The notes: generated by a model not told the origin, from the letters alone. Counted from the stretch's first letter, positions 1 through 9,102 are shown. The stretch is DNA of 64,000 nt from Gammaproteobacteria bacterium (GCA_903970465.1 CAJCIO010000033.1:1-64000), one strand, 5' to 3'. Numbers and translations are program-made.

Positions 1-1221
1 CCGGTCGATGCCAGCGTCAGTATCGACTGGTTCGTCGATATCGCCCGTCAGGCCGAGGCAGCGCGTTACGATTTGTTGTTCGTGGTCGACAGCCAGTTCA
101 TTACCAAGGACTCGCCGCCCCACTACCTCAATCGCCTCGAACCCCTTACCTTGCTGTCGGCGCTGGCCATGGCCACGAAGCATCTGGGGCTGGTCGGTAC
201 CCTGACTACCTCCTACAACGACCCGTTCAACGTGGCGCGGCGCTTGGCCTCGCTGGACCTGATCAGCAAGGGCCGTGCCGGCTGGAACGTGGTCACCAGC
301 GGCGATGCGGGCACCGCGGGCAATTACAGCAAGGACGAACACTACGACTACGACACTCGCTACGGTCGCGCGCTGGAGCATGTGCGCGTGGTGCAAGGGC
401 TGTGGAAGTCTTACGAGAAAGATGCGTTCCCGTATAACCGTGAAACAGCGCAGTTCCTGGATAACGACAAATTGCACGCGCTCAATCACAAGGGCGAGCA
501 TTTCAGCGTGGTCGGGCCGCTGAATATCCAACGCTCACCTCAGGGCGAGCCTGTGATTTTTCAGGCGGGGGATTCGGAGCAAGGCCGTGACCTGGGCGCC
601 CGCATTGCCGATGCGGTGTTCACCCACGCGGCCAGTTTCGAACAAGGGCAAGCGTTTTATCGCGATCTCAAGGCCCGTGCCGAGCGCCAAGGGCGGGACC
701 CCGAACAGATCGTTATCCTGCCGGGCTTCCAAGTGTACGTCGGTGATACCGATGCCCACGCCCGCGAGATTGAGGCCCATTACCACGCTCAGGATCACGA
801 CTTCGACCTGGCGTTGGGTGAGTTCGGGCGCAACTTCGGCTGGCACGACTTCCGCCAGTACGACCTTGATGCGCCGTTCCCGGTGGAAGCCCTGGAGTAC
901 GCGAAAAAGAGTTTCTATACCGGCGCCAAACGCATCACCGAGCTGGCGGCGGGGCGTGATTACAGCCTGCGTCAGACCATCGAGTTCGTCAGCCAGTTGA
1001 AACCGCGGCCGTTCGTGGGCTCGGCGCAGACCGTGGCAGAGGAGATGATTCGCTGGTTCGAAGGGCGCGCGCTGGACGGCTTCAACATCTCCGTGAGCCA
1101 CCCGGCGCAGTTTCGCCGCTTCAACGAGCAAGTCTTGCCGATCCTGCAGGAGCGCGGGGTGTTCCGCCGGGAATACGAGGCCACGACCTTGCGTGGCAAT
1201 CTGGGCTTGCCGATTGGGTAA
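1..1221 (+). CDS. LLM-class flavin-dependent monooxygenase (NtaA/SnaA/DszA type), 5' partial
   Basis: The reading frame is open from base 1, so the start lies outside the window; 406 residues are present. Family members are usually about 440-450 residues, so roughly 40 N-terminal residues are missing. Visible family features are a WNVVTS segment after a GRAGWN motif, a PVIFQAGDSEQGRDLGA strand-loop, and a C-terminal GFNISVSHPAQFRRF segment followed by LQERGVFRREYE and TLRGNLGLP. These fit the FMNH2-dependent two-component monooxygenases that attack nitrilotriacetate, alkanesulfonates or thiophenes. The substrate cannot be read from the sequence. A bidirectional terminator follows. Family assignment is firm; function is open. 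Confidence 0.9.
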   Translation, partial: PVDASVSIDWFVDIARQAEAARYDLLFVVDSQFITKDSPPHYLNRLEPLTLLSALAMATKHLGLVGTLTTSYNDPFNVARRLASLDLISKGRAGWNVVTSGDAGTAGNYSKDEHYDYDTRYGRALEHVRVVQGLWKSYEKDAFPYNRETAQFLDNDKLHALNHKGEHFSVVGPLNIQRSPQGEPVIFQAGDSEQGRDLGARIADAVFTHAASFEQGQAFYRDLKARAERQGRDPEQIVILPGFQVYVGDTDAHAREIEAHYHAQDHDFDLALGEFGRNFGWHDFRQYDLDAPFPVEALEYAKKSFYTGAKRITELAAGRDYSLRQTIEFVSQLKPRPFVGSAQTVAEEMIRWFEGRALDGFNISVSHPAQFRRFNEQVLPILQERGVFRREYEATTLRGNLGLPIG

Positions 1222-1242
1222 GACGCCATCGCGCGGTCAAGC

Positions 1243-1275
1243 AAAAGCCCCGGCAGCTCGCACTGTCGGGGCTTT
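1243..1275. terminator. Bidirectional rho-independent terminator
   Basis: The hairpin AAAAGCCCCGGCAG / CTGTCGGGGCTTTT has a 6-nt loop and one mismatch. It has an A tract on one side and a T tract on the other. It lies between the converging monooxygenase and lipoprotein genes and can serve both. Confidence 0.85.
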
Positions 1276-1324
1276 TGTATTCAGGGCACCGTGAACCAGG
1301 GGCCTTGGGGTCATAGCCTGACGC

Positions 1325-1633
1325 TTAGCGCTTTTGGACCTGCGAAACCTTCGAGAGGAAGAGTTGCTGCTGCTTGCCCTGCGCGTCGACGAATTTGTAC
1401 GTCCCATCCTCCAGGGTCGGAGCTCCCTGGGTGTTATAGACCGTACCGTCGGTGGTCTTGATCGTGTAGTTGCTTGAGCAGGCACTGATACCTGCGACAA
1501 CGACCGCCATGATCAACCCGCGTACGCCGCGTTGCCATGCTTGGAGATTTTGAAAGGTGTTTGCGGTTCCCTGCTTTTGACTCGCCTCATCCATGAGTTG
1601 ACCTGGGGGGGTCAACCATTTGTTGTATTTCAT
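1325..1633 (-). CDS. YgdI/YgdR-like small lipoprotein with long N-terminal extension
   Basis: The C-terminal part is a small lipoprotein: a hydrophobic stretch MAVVVAGISAC ends at a lipobox cysteine, followed by about 50 residues (SSNYTIKTTDGTVYNTQG...) resembling the YgdI/YgdR (DUF903) fold. The start at 1633 is chosen because GGAG lies about six bases upstream, giving 102 residues. This puts about 50 residues before the lipobox, which is unusual for a signal peptide. An internal ATG at 1510 would give a short classic lipoprotein of 61 residues but has no clear ribosome site. Role is unknown; presumably outer-membrane anchored in the periplasm. Confidence 0.6.
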   Translation of the reverse strand: MKYNKWLTPPGQLMDEASQKQGTANTFQNLQAWQRGVRGLIMAVVVAGISACSSNYTIKTTDGTVYNTQGAPTLEDGTYKFVDAQGKQQQLFLSKVSQVQKR

Positions 1634-1831
1634 GAGGGCTCCGGAAAAGTAAAAAGCCTGCAACCATTGCGGGTGCGATGTCAGGCGAGGCCAGCATATT
1701 CGCGCAATCCCCAAAAATCACTGGCGTATGGCCATCATTGCGACGAGCGGCTATTGGCGATCGGTTCTGATAGCGATACCACCTGAATGAAACGGCAGGC
1801 TGAATCATTTCCGCCCGTTTGTCGGCATCGC

Positions 1832-2446
1832 TTATTTTTTATCGTCAAATTCTTGTGCGGTCATATTTTGCGCGATGTTTTGTTCGGGCAGCATGCGCTC
1901 GAGCAGACCATCGCGGCGCACTGCTACGTGCCAGACGGTGGCGGCGATATGCAGGAAGATCAAGCTGTAGAGCACGAATTGCCCTGCGACGTGAACGCTG
2001 TCGGCGGTGATGCCTAGCGCCTCGTTGTGGGGGAAGCCTGGCAGGTTCACCAGCCGGAACCAGGGTACCCGCTGGCCATTGCCGGCCATCATGTAGCCGG
2101 TGACAGGCATGACCAGCAGCACCGCGTAGAGCAAAGCATGATTGAGCGTGGCGATCCAGCGCTGGGGCTTGCCCATGTAGCCCGGGTACGGAGGGGCCTT
2201 GTGGCGCCAACGCCAGGTGAGGCGCATCAGCACCAGCAGGAAGACTGAGATCCCCATGGACTCGTGAGCCATGTACCAGAAGGTGCGGATCGGGCCAGGC
2301 GGGAAGTTTTCGGCGACCCAGACGAAGGGCAGCAGCAGGCACAAGGCACCTGTGGTGAGCCAGTGCAGGGCTTGAGCGAAGCCGTGGTAGCGGAGGATAG
2401 GCATGGAGGGGCCGAGGTTTTTATAGGTGTCGTGGATCTCCAGCAT
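1832..2446 (-). CDS. Cytochrome b561 family protein
   Basis: About 190-204 residues with four predicted membrane helices and histidines placed as in bacterial di-haem b561 proteins: ALHWL in helix 1, AHESMG before helix 2, LNHALLY in helix 3 and FLHIAATVWH in helix 4. The family moves electrons between quinol and periplasmic or membrane acceptors. There are two possible starts: the ATG at 2446 used here, or the ATG at 2404, which begins MPILRYHGFAQ and fits the normal family N terminus better. Neither has a good Shine-Dalgarno sequence. It is a single gene, transcribed away from the downstream signalling gene. Confidence 0.88.
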   Translation of the reverse strand: MLEIHDTYKNLGPSMPILRYHGFAQALHWLTTGALCLLLPFVWVAENFPPGPIRTFWYMAHESMGISVFLLVLMRLTWRWRHKAPPYPGYMGKPQRWIATLNHALLYAVLLVMPVTGYMMAGNGQRVPWFRLVNLPGFPHNEALGITADSVHVAGQFVLYSLIFLHIAATVWHVAVRRDGLLERMLPEQNIAQNMTAQEFDDKK

Positions 2447-2595
2447 AGCGCAAGGGGTGATTTTACAGGCAACTGCTTGGCTTGCCCCTTTGGCTGGATC
2501 TCTGGAGACGGGCGCGAGGTGAAAGGAATCATCGGTTCGGGATGGATGTCTATTCGATCAACGAGACTGACCTAGTCGGTATTAAACATTCGCAG

Positions 2596-2614
2596 GTGAT
2601 ATCAAAGTGATATC
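2596..2614. repeat. Tandem GTGATATC repeat upstream of the c-di-GMP gene
   Basis: GTGATATC occurs at 2596-2603 and again at 2607-2614, 11 bp apart, so about one helical turn. Each half contains palindromic GATATC. It lies 50 bp before the preferred start of the GGDEF/EAL gene and could be a regulator site. No known consensus is recognised. Confidence 0.3.
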
Positions 2615-2666
2615 TTGCTGGGCATGTCACGGCCTTTGCCGCGCTATGCTGCATCAGGTGGGCAAA

Positions 2667-4937
2667 ATGGTTAATGCTTCCAGCGATCCTCATCATACGG
2701 CTTTAGACAAGGTTGTTCAGGCCGCAGTGCATTCTGCGGATTGTTCCTGCGGCTTCATCGCCACTGGTGCTTATGGCAATTGGAAAGTCATCTCCCGATT
2801 CGACGTAGACCATCCATTGGCTTTCGAGCCATCGACCGAGGCCTGGCTGAAGTCCTCGTTGGCTGATCGCGATTTGGTCATGGTCAATGAGGTGATGGGG
2901 GCCAGTCTGCCGACGCCTCTTCACCATTTCCACGGCACAGGCCAGGAATTTATCGTGGCGGTAGCGCTACGTGGCCTTGCGCTGGAGCTGATTGGCGTTC
3001 TGTTCGTCTCCAGTTCCGTGGCGCACCAACGTCTGAGCGCTGCGCAAACCTACGCACTGCAAACCCATGCAGCCATTGCCAGCGAGATCCTGCAGGCCGG
3101 CATCGGTGGCGTAGCGGCAAAGGACAAGCCCTCGATCGAGCGTCTCAGATTGCTGGAATCTGTAGTGGTCAATGCCAAGGATGCGATCCTCATCACCCAG
3201 GCAGAGCCCATAGATGCCCCGGGGCCAAGAATCGTTTACTGCAATCCCGCGTTCCTTTCTACCACTGGATTCAGCCTGGCCGAAGTCCTGGGCATGACAC
3301 CGCGGATCCTGCAGTGCGACGAAACGTCCCGTGACACCTTGGATTTGATCCGTGCGTCGCTTTCGAAGTGGGAGCCCATTGAAGTCGAACTGATCAATAC
3401 ACGAAGGGACGGCAGCAAATTCTGGGTGCAACTCAGCATCGTTCCAGTGGCGAATGAGCGTGGTTGGTTTACCCATTGGGTCTCTGTCCAAAGGGACATC
3501 AGTGAACGCAAGGACGCCGAACTTCTGCAGCGCCAGGCCCAGGCCGACCGGGAAGCAAAGGCTGCGTTGGAGACCCGTCTGCTGGAAAGAGAGCGAATCG
3601 AGCAGGAGCTGTCCTACGCGGCGTTTCATGATGGATTGACGTCGTTGCACAACCGCGCATACCTCATGAGCCGGCTATTGAGTATGTTCAATCAAGCCGG
3701 TCACGCTCAGGCGCCGCCTGCCACCGTGTTATTCCTGGATCTGGATCGTTTCAAGTTCGTCAACGATAGCCTGGGGCATCGCGCGGGCGATCTTCTCCTG
3801 TCGCAGGTGGCGCGAAGACTCGAAGCCTGCGTCAGAGACGGGGATGTATTCGCCCGCGTTGGCGGGGATGAGTTTGCCATTCTGCTCATGGGCGAGGAGC
3901 AGTCGGCAGTAGCGGTCGAACTGGCGCAGCGAATAGTGAAAGAAATGGCGTTGCCCGTCGTCATCGACGGGCAGAACATCTTCACTTCATGCAGCCTGGG
4001 TATCGTGTCTGCCGATTACAGTCATTCCTCACCGGAAGATCTCCTGAGGGATGCGGATGTCGCGATGTATGCCGCCAAAAAAGAGGGGCGCGGGCGTTGG
4101 GCCATCTTCGACGCGTCCATGCGCAAGGCGGCAGTCGACGCGCTGTTCCTTCAAAATGCACTGAGACAGGCCATCCCACAGGATCAATTCTCCGTCGCCT
4201 ATCAACCCATCTACGACGTCACCACGGGAGAGATTCGCGGAGTGGAAGCGTTGGTGAGGTGGCTGCATCCCGAGCTGGGTCATATTCCACCCGACATGTT
4301 CATTGGCGTAGCGGAAGAGATTGGCGTGATCCATGACCTGGGAGCTTGGGTCATGCATCAGGCCTGTTCGGAGCTGCAGCGATGGAAGGCTGAATTCAGC
4401 GCACTGGCGCTGCATTTGAATGTGAACGTATCAGGCACCGAACTGGGGCGTCCGGGCTATGTTGCTCAGGTGGCTGGAATTCTTGAGGGAACAGGTGTCG
4501 ACCCACGAGAGCTTCAGATAGAAATCACGGAGTCTGTATTCATCCATGAACCCGAGAAAATCGCCAAGGTGCTGGAGTCTCTGCGAGGGCTTGGGATTCG
4601 AGTCGCCCTCGACGACTTTGGAACCGGCTACAGTTCACTCGGATTCATTGATCGTTATCCCATTGATGCGATAAAAATCGATCGTTCATTTGTTTCCAGG
4701 ATGATGTCATTCGAACGCTCCGATGCGATCGTCAAAAGCATCCTATCGCTGGGCCGAGCGCTGAAAATAGATATCACCGCAGAAGGCGTTGAAACCCTGG
4801 CACAGCTTCAGCACCTGAGGGAAATGGCGTGTCCGTTCGTTCAAGGCTATTTGCTCAGCCCCCCAGTGAACGAGCTGGAAATGACGACAATCCTGAGAGC
4901 CTGGTCGGCGCTGTCGGCTGCCGCTGACCCGGTTTGA
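2667..4937 (+). CDS. GAF-PAS-GGDEF-EAL c-di-GMP signalling protein
   Basis: Domain order is a GAF-like N-terminal sensor (about residues 5-140), PAS/PAC (about 160-290), GGDEF and EAL. The diguanylate cyclase signature GGDEF is intact at about residues 399-403, and LFLDLDRFKFVNDSLGH marks the metal-binding strand. The phosphodiesterase signature EAL is intact at about 527, with QIEITES, DDFGTGYSSL, KIDRSF and AEGVET all present. Both activities are therefore possible; the net output cannot be read. There are no membrane helices, so it is cytoplasmic. The start at 2667 is preferred for its AGGTGGG site; the frame is open from a GTG at 2607 and an ATG at 2646. Confidence 0.93.
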   Translation: MVNASSDPHHTALDKVVQAAVHSADCSCGFIATGAYGNWKVISRFDVDHPLAFEPSTEAWLKSSLADRDLVMVNEVMGASLPTPLHHFHGTGQEFIVAVALRGLALELIGVLFVSSSVAHQRLSAAQTYALQTHAAIASEILQAGIGGVAAKDKPSIERLRLLESVVVNAKDAILITQAEPIDAPGPRIVYCNPAFLSTTGFSLAEVLGMTPRILQCDETSRDTLDLIRASLSKWEPIEVELINTRRDGSKFWVQLSIVPVANERGWFTHWVSVQRDISERKDAELLQRQAQADREAKAALETRLLERERIEQELSYAAFHDGLTSLHNRAYLMSRLLSMFNQAGHAQAPPATVLFLDLDRFKFVNDSLGHRAGDLLLSQVARRLEACVRDGDVFARVGGDEFAILLMGEEQSAVAVELAQRIVKEMALPVVIDGQNIFTSCSLGIVSADYSHSSPEDLLRDADVAMYAAKKEGRGRWAIFDASMRKAAVDALFLQNALRQAIPQDQFSVAYQPIYDVTTGEIRGVEALVRWLHPELGHIPPDMFIGVAEEIGVIHDLGAWVMHQACSELQRWKAEFSALALHLNVNVSGTELGRPGYVAQVAGILEGTGVDPRELQIEITESVFIHEPEKIAKVLESLRGLGIRVALDDFGTGYSSLGFIDRYPIDAIKIDRSFVSRMMSFERSDAIVKSILSLGRALKIDITAEGVETLAQLQHLREMACPFVQGYLLSPPVNELEMTTILRAWSALSAAADPV

Positions 4938-5018
4938 AAGTCGTCTTTTTCGTGGCTACGATGCCGAACATTCTGCCAGGAAGAACGCCTCAATCCATCG
5001 TCTGCCCGGGAGCGGCCC

Positions 5019-5846
5019 ATGAGCATTTTTGATGAACCCAAGATCGACTGCCATAACCACCTGTTCGATCCGCTGCATTTTCCCTACCGCTCCCAGACGC
5101 TGTACCGCCCGGCGGGGCAGGAGATCGGCACCTTGGCGCAGTTCAACCGGGTGCTCGACGCTTATGGCGTGAAGCATGCGCTGCTGGTCGGCCCTACCAG
5201 TGGCTATCGCACCGACAACTCGCTGCTCCTGCATGCCTTGGCGCAAGGCCAAGGGCGCTTCAAGGGCATTGCCGTGGTCGAGGACGATGCGTCCCTTGAA
5301 CAACTCGCGGCGCTCAAGCAAGCCGGTGTGATTGGCGTGGGCTTCAATCCGGCGGGCGAGGGGACTGCGGTAATGAACGGGGTGGATGGGTTGTTCGCCA
5401 GGCTCGCCGAGTTGGACATGTTCGCGCAGATTCAGGTCAAGCAGGACGAATTGCTCGAACTGCTGCCGTTGCTCGAACGTAATACCCCGCAGCTGTTGAT
5501 CGATCACTGCGGGCGCCCGCAGCAGGAGCTTGGCGTGAATCAGCCGGGGTTTGAAGCCTTGTTGCGTTTGGCCGACAGCGGCCGGGCCTGCGTGAAGATT
5601 TCCGGCATGCAGAAGTTTTCTCACATCGATGAACTGTTCGAACAGACCGACCGCTACGTGCAGGCGTTGCTGCGGGCGTTCGGGCCGCAGGCGTGTGTGT
5701 GGGGGTCGGACTGGCCGTTTTTGCGCGAGCAAAGCCGCGTCGATTATGGGCCGCTGCTCAAGTACGCCGAGCAGTTCATGCCCGATGCGCAGGTGCGCCG
5801 GCAGGTGATGTGGGACACTCCGCGGCGGTTGTTCGGGTTCGCATGA
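5019..5846 (+). CDS. Amidohydrolase (amidohydrolase-2, PDC-hydrolase-like)
   Basis: This 275-residue TIM-barrel metal-dependent hydrolase carries the amidohydrolase-2 signatures: D10-C-H-N-H14 metal motif, IDHCGRP around residue 162 and WGSDWPF with the catalytic aspartate near 231. The family includes 2-pyrone-4,6-dicarboxylate hydrolase (LigI), 4-sulfomuconolactone hydrolase and sugar lactonases, so a lactone or cyclic ester is the likely substrate. A purine-rich GGGAG precedes the ATG. It stands alone between the c-di-GMP gene and a REP pair. A second family member lies at 10447-11268. The exact reaction is unknown. Confidence 0.88.
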   Translation: MSIFDEPKIDCHNHLFDPLHFPYRSQTLYRPAGQEIGTLAQFNRVLDAYGVKHALLVGPTSGYRTDNSLLLHALAQGQGRFKGIAVVEDDASLEQLAALKQAGVIGVGFNPAGEGTAVMNGVDGLFARLAELDMFAQIQVKQDELLELLPLLERNTPQLLIDHCGRPQQELGVNQPGFEALLRLADSGRACVKISGMQKFSHIDELFEQTDRYVQALLRAFGPQACVWGSDWPFLREQSRVDYGPLLKYAEQFMPDAQVRRQVMWDTPRRLFGFA

Positions 5847-5965
5847 TTCTTCCGGATTTCCGGTGTGGTGGATGGCCTTTTAGCTGGCAGGGCCCACTCC
5901 CACGGTGTCTGGCGGGATAGTGATCAACTGCCTCGGGCCCGGTGATGCAGTAGTCCGGCCATATA

Positions 5966-6046
5966 TAGCGAAGGGGCTTGCCCCGAAAAATCTCCCGGAC
6001 ACCCATTAAGCCTAGGCGGATATTTTCGGGGGCAAGCCCCTCGCTA
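5966..6046. repeat. REP/BIME palindrome pair
   Basis: Two inverted copies of a Pseudomonas REP core (TAGCGAAGGGGCTTGCCCCG and its reverse complement near 6023-6046) surround about 30 bp. Such paired units are dispersed, non-coding repeats mobilised by REP-associated TnpA enzymes. Confidence 0.85.
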
Positions 6047-6073
6047 CAGTGGCGGGTGGTGGATCAATTGACG

Positions 6074-6430
6074 CTACTTGACGGTACCCGCGCCACCTTC
6101 ACCGCTGCCGACGCCGCCTGCACCTGCACCCGCGCCGCCCGATCCGGAGGCACCGTTGCTGCCTGCGCCGCCTGGCTGCGAACCGGCACCGTCGTTCGAC
6201 TTGCCTTTAGCGGTACCCACGCCGTTGTGCTTGCTGGTGACATCGCCACCACTGTGCTTGGTCATCTTGCTGTCATTGGTGCTGCTCGACGGCGACATGG
6301 TCGTGGTGCTGCCATTGGCGTTGGAGCCGCCCGAGCTGCCACTTGGGCCGCTGACGCCAGCGAGCGCCATCCCAGAGGTGAGTGCGAGCAGGCCGGCCAG
6401 GGTGAGATGAGTCAAAGTATTCCTGATCAT
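6074..6430 (-). CDS. Secreted Gly/Ser-rich low-complexity protein
   Basis: 118 residues. A standard Sec signal peptide (MIRNTLTHLTLAGLLALTSG..., cleavage after AlaLeuAla near residue 24) is followed by an almost purely Gly/Ser/Ala/Asn/Thr chain. The chain has a short Lys/His-containing middle (SKMTKHSGGD, SKHNGVGTAKGKSN) and a GAGAGG-type tail. There is no cysteine and no recognisable domain. The ribosome site AAGGAG seven bases before the ATG is strong, which supports a real gene. Similar short secreted Gly/Ser proteins are annotated as hypothetical in Pseudomonas. Function unknown; probably periplasmic or extracellular and disordered. Confidence 0.75.
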   Translation of the reverse strand: MIRNTLTHLTLAGLLALTSGMALAGVSGPSGSSGGSNANGSTTTMSPSSSTNDSKMTKHSGGDVTSKHNGVGTAKGKSNDGAGSQPGGAGSNGASGSGGAGAGAGGVGSGEGGAGTVK

Positions 6431-6522
6431 GGTGCGTCTCCTTGTTCTGGATAGAGTCGTTACCTGTTATTGGGCGGGTGTGCGGCCATAAAGGGTCCAC
6501 CCATCCGACCAACGGTAGGTAA

Positions 6523-7953
6523 TCAGTGCGCAATATTCTCTAGTGCAAGGTTCCGCGTATGGGGCCCGAAGCCGCCTATGGTCAAGGTCACGATCAACAT
6601 GCTGGTGACGATAAATGCCAATACCCCGGGGGTGCCGAAGTGCTCCAGAAAGAAGCCGATCATCAGGCTGCTGAACACTGTCGACAGGCGGCTGAACGAG
6701 TAGCAGAAGCCTACTGCACGCGCACGGATATGCGTGGGAAACATCTCGCATTGGTACGAGTGATAGCTGAACGTCAGCCAAGCGTTGCAGAAGGTCACGC
6801 CGACGCCGCAGGCCACCAGACCGAGCGGTGAGGTCTGTGCCGCGAACAAGGTGCCGAAGATCATGGTGCCGATCGCCGAGCCGACGATCTGCCATTTGTT
6901 CTCGAAACGGTTGGCCACACGCACGAACAACAACGGCCCCAACGGATAGGCGAGGGTAATGATGAAGGCGTAGCCCAGGCTGTGGGTCACGCTCATGCCC
7001 TGACCCGCCAGCAGCGCCGGCAACCAGTTGCCGAAACCGAAAAAGCCGATGGCCTGAAAGATATTGAACACGATCAGCATCACCGCGCGGCGGCGATAGG
7101 GCGGCTGCCAGATGTCACTGAAGCGACCGCTGCTCACTACCTGCACCTGCTCGACTTCTGGCTCTGGCAGCGGCGCGTCGGCCTTTTTCCGGTAGTCGGC
7201 GGCGCAGCGCTGTTCGATATCGCTCAGCACATGATCGGCTTCATCGAGACGGCCTTGCTGAGCCAGCCAGCGCGGCGACTCGGGCAGGCGCTTGCGCAGC
7301 CACCAGATGAACAGTGCGAACACCGCACTGGCAAACACTACCCAGCGCCAGCCCGACACCCCGAACGGCGCCTGGGGCACCAGCCACCAGGACATCAACG
7401 CGACCGCCGGCACCGAGGCGAACTGAATGAAGAAGGCAAAGGCGAAGGCCGAGGTGCGCATGCGCTTGGGGACCAGTTCCGACAGGTAGGCATCGATGGT
7501 GACCAGTTCGATGCCCAGGCCGATGCCCACCAGGAAGCGGCAGACGATGATGCCCATGGCGTGGTCCTGCAGGCCCATCAGCACGGTCGCCACGGTGTAC
7601 CACAGCAGGGCGAACGTGAAGATCGCGCGGCGGCCGAAACGGTCGGCGAACTGGCTCAGCAGGCTGGCGCCGAGAAACAGGCCGAGGAAGGTGGCCGAGG
7701 CGAATGCCGCCTGATCCGAGACGCCAAAGGCACCCTGAGCGCCGGTGGCAAAAATGCCTTCCTTGATCAATCCGGGGCTGATGTAGGCGGTCTGGAACAG
7801 GTCGTACAGTTCGAAGAAACCCCCGATGGATAGCAAGGCCACCAGTCGCCAGATCGTCGCGACGGCCGGAAGACGGTCGATGCGTGCAGAAATCAACGAG
7901 GCGCGGACGGGGTCTCGGGTGTCGAGCGCGGCAGGGGGGGAGAGGGTGGTCAT
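6523..7953 (-). CDS. MFS transporter, sugar-porter/AAHS-like
   Basis: 476 residues with about twelve membrane segments. MFS signatures are clear: FADRFGRRAIF between helices 2 and 3, RFLVGIGLGIELVTIDAYLSELVP at helices 4-5, and a large central cytoplasmic loop (LPESPRWLAQQGRLDEADHVL onward). The helix-1 FFELYDLFQTAYISP segment resembles transporters of organic acids or sugars. It is transcribed divergently from a GntR regulator 360 bp away, so it may be under that regulator. The substrate is unknown. Confidence 0.9.
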   Translation of the reverse strand: MTTLSPPAALDTRDPVRASLISARIDRLPAVATIWRLVALLSIGGFFELYDLFQTAYISPGLIKEGIFATGAQGAFGVSDQAAFASATFLGLFLGASLLSQFADRFGRRAIFTFALLWYTVATVLMGLQDHAMGIIVCRFLVGIGLGIELVTIDAYLSELVPKRMRTSAFAFAFFIQFASVPAVALMSWWLVPQAPFGVSGWRWVVFASAVFALFIWWLRKRLPESPRWLAQQGRLDEADHVLSDIEQRCAADYRKKADAPLPEPEVEQVQVVSSGRFSDIWQPPYRRRAVMLIVFNIFQAIGFFGFGNWLPALLAGQGMSVTHSLGYAFIITLAYPLGPLLFVRVANRFENKWQIVGSAIGTMIFGTLFAAQTSPLGLVACGVGVTFCNAWLTFSYHSYQCEMFPTHIRARAVGFCYSFSRLSTVFSSLMIGFFLEHFGTPGVLAFIVTSMLIVTLTIGGFGPHTRNLALENIAH

Positions 7954-8313
7954 GCGCAGATATCCATACGGGTCGAGCCGCCATTTTAGAATTATTTGGA
8001 TACCTATGATTGCTTAGGTTGCTGTTGCAATGCAATTTATCGGATGTTTATAGCTAAAATTTTTTGATTGTTGGTTTTTTATTGCTGTTAAGACCCGGCT
8101 ATGGAATTTAATCGCGCTCCACGTGCATATCTCCGCAGGAGCGGGCTCTGCCGCGAGGGGAACCACGCGTTGCGGCGGCGTGCGCTTTCGCGGGAGAGCC
8201 CGCTCCCACAAGAGATAGGTGGTGCTTGACGGCAACGCGCCGTAAAAGAATACTGACGTATAAATTCATATATATGACTAGACAATAATAACTGCACCAT
8301 GACGAGAACCGCC
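7954..8313. other. Intergenic divergent region, 360 bp
   Basis: No gene is seen. The first ~150 bp are unusually A+T-rich for this genome and should hold the promoter of the MFS gene. A REP pair fills 8137-8209. The last 60 bp before the GntR gene are again A+T-rich (TATATATGACTAGACA near 8270) and are the probable promoter/operator of the regulator. No operator is defined with confidence. Confidence 0.5.
8137..8209. repeat. REP/BIME palindrome pair
   Basis: AGGAGCGGGCTCTGCCGCGA (8137-8156) and its inverted partner TCGCGGGAGAGCCCGCTCCC (from 8188) flank about 30 bp. This is the GTGGGAGCGGGCT class of Pseudomonas REP. Confidence 0.85.
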
Positions 8314-9045
8314 ATGACACAACTCTCCAGTGACGACCGCCTGCCCCTCTACCAGCGTCTGCGCGATCAGCTCGCCCTACAGATCGCCGATAACCGTTGG
8401 CGTGCCGGCGAGGCCATTCCTACCGAAGCGCTGCTGGCCAGCGAGTACGGGTTGTCCGTGGGGACGGTGCGCAAGGCCATCGACATGTTGGTCGGCGAGC
8501 GCATCCTGGAGCGTCAACAAGGTCGCGGCACCTTTATCCGTCGTCCGCAATTTCATGCTTCGCTGTTCCGCTTCTTCCGCTTCCAGACCCCGGACGGCGA
8601 ACGGCAGATTCCCCAGAGCCAGATCTTTTCGGTGCAGTCGCTCCAGGCACCTGCCGAGGTCGCGCGCGCGCTGGGCCTGGCGCCCGCGACTGCGGTGATT
8701 CGCCTGCAACGTTTGCGTCTGCTCGACGAGCAGCCGGTGCTGGCCGAAGACATCTGGCTACCGCGCGAGCGCTTCAAAGCCTTGCTGAGCGTCGACCTCG
8801 ATACCTATGGCCCGCTGCTGTATCCCATTTATGAAGAGCTTTGCGGGCAGATTGTCGCCTCCGCTGATGAAACCCTGAGCGCCGAGGCTGCCGACGATCA
8901 CCGCGCCAATCTGCTCGGTATCACGCCCGGTAGCCCGGTTGTGGTGATCGAACGCCTGGCGCGCAATTACGCCGGGCTTGCCCTGGAGTGGCGCCGTTCC
9001 CACGGGCGCGCCAGCCATTTCCGCTACAGCGTGCAGATTCGCTGA
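8314..9045 (+). CDS. GntR family transcriptional regulator (HutC/UTRA subfamily)
   Basis: An N-terminal winged helix-turn-helix (about residues 5-75: LPLYQRLRDQLALQI, PTEALLASEYGLSVGTVRKA, ERQQGRGTFI) is joined to a C-terminal UTRA effector domain (about 90-240). The UTRA fold binds small acids or sugars in HutC-like repressors. The start at 8314 is chosen; an in-frame ATG at 8299 adds five residues and neither has a strong ribosome site. It is followed 57 bp later by an MFS carrier and then an amidohydrolase on the same strand, which suggests it controls that pair and perhaps the divergent MFS gene. Confidence 0.9.
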   Translation: MTQLSSDDRLPLYQRLRDQLALQIADNRWRAGEAIPTEALLASEYGLSVGTVRKAIDMLVGERILERQQGRGTFIRRPQFHASLFRFFRFQTPDGERQIPQSQIFSVQSLQAPAEVARALGLAPATAVIRLQRLRLLDEQPVLAEDIWLPRERFKALLSVDLDTYGPLLYPIYEELCGQIVASADETLSAEAADDHRANLLGITPGSPVVVIERLARNYAGLALEWRRSHGRASHFRYSVQIR

Positions 9046-9102
9046 TCGAACATTGCCCTGACAGCCGTCGCCAACGCAACATCGACAAGGACAACAAACA
9101 TC

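Noticed and set aside
5966..6046. Rho-independent terminator or small RNA between hydrolase and Gly/Ser gene
   Set aside because: The inverted units match dispersed REP elements and lack a T tract, so repeat is the better call.
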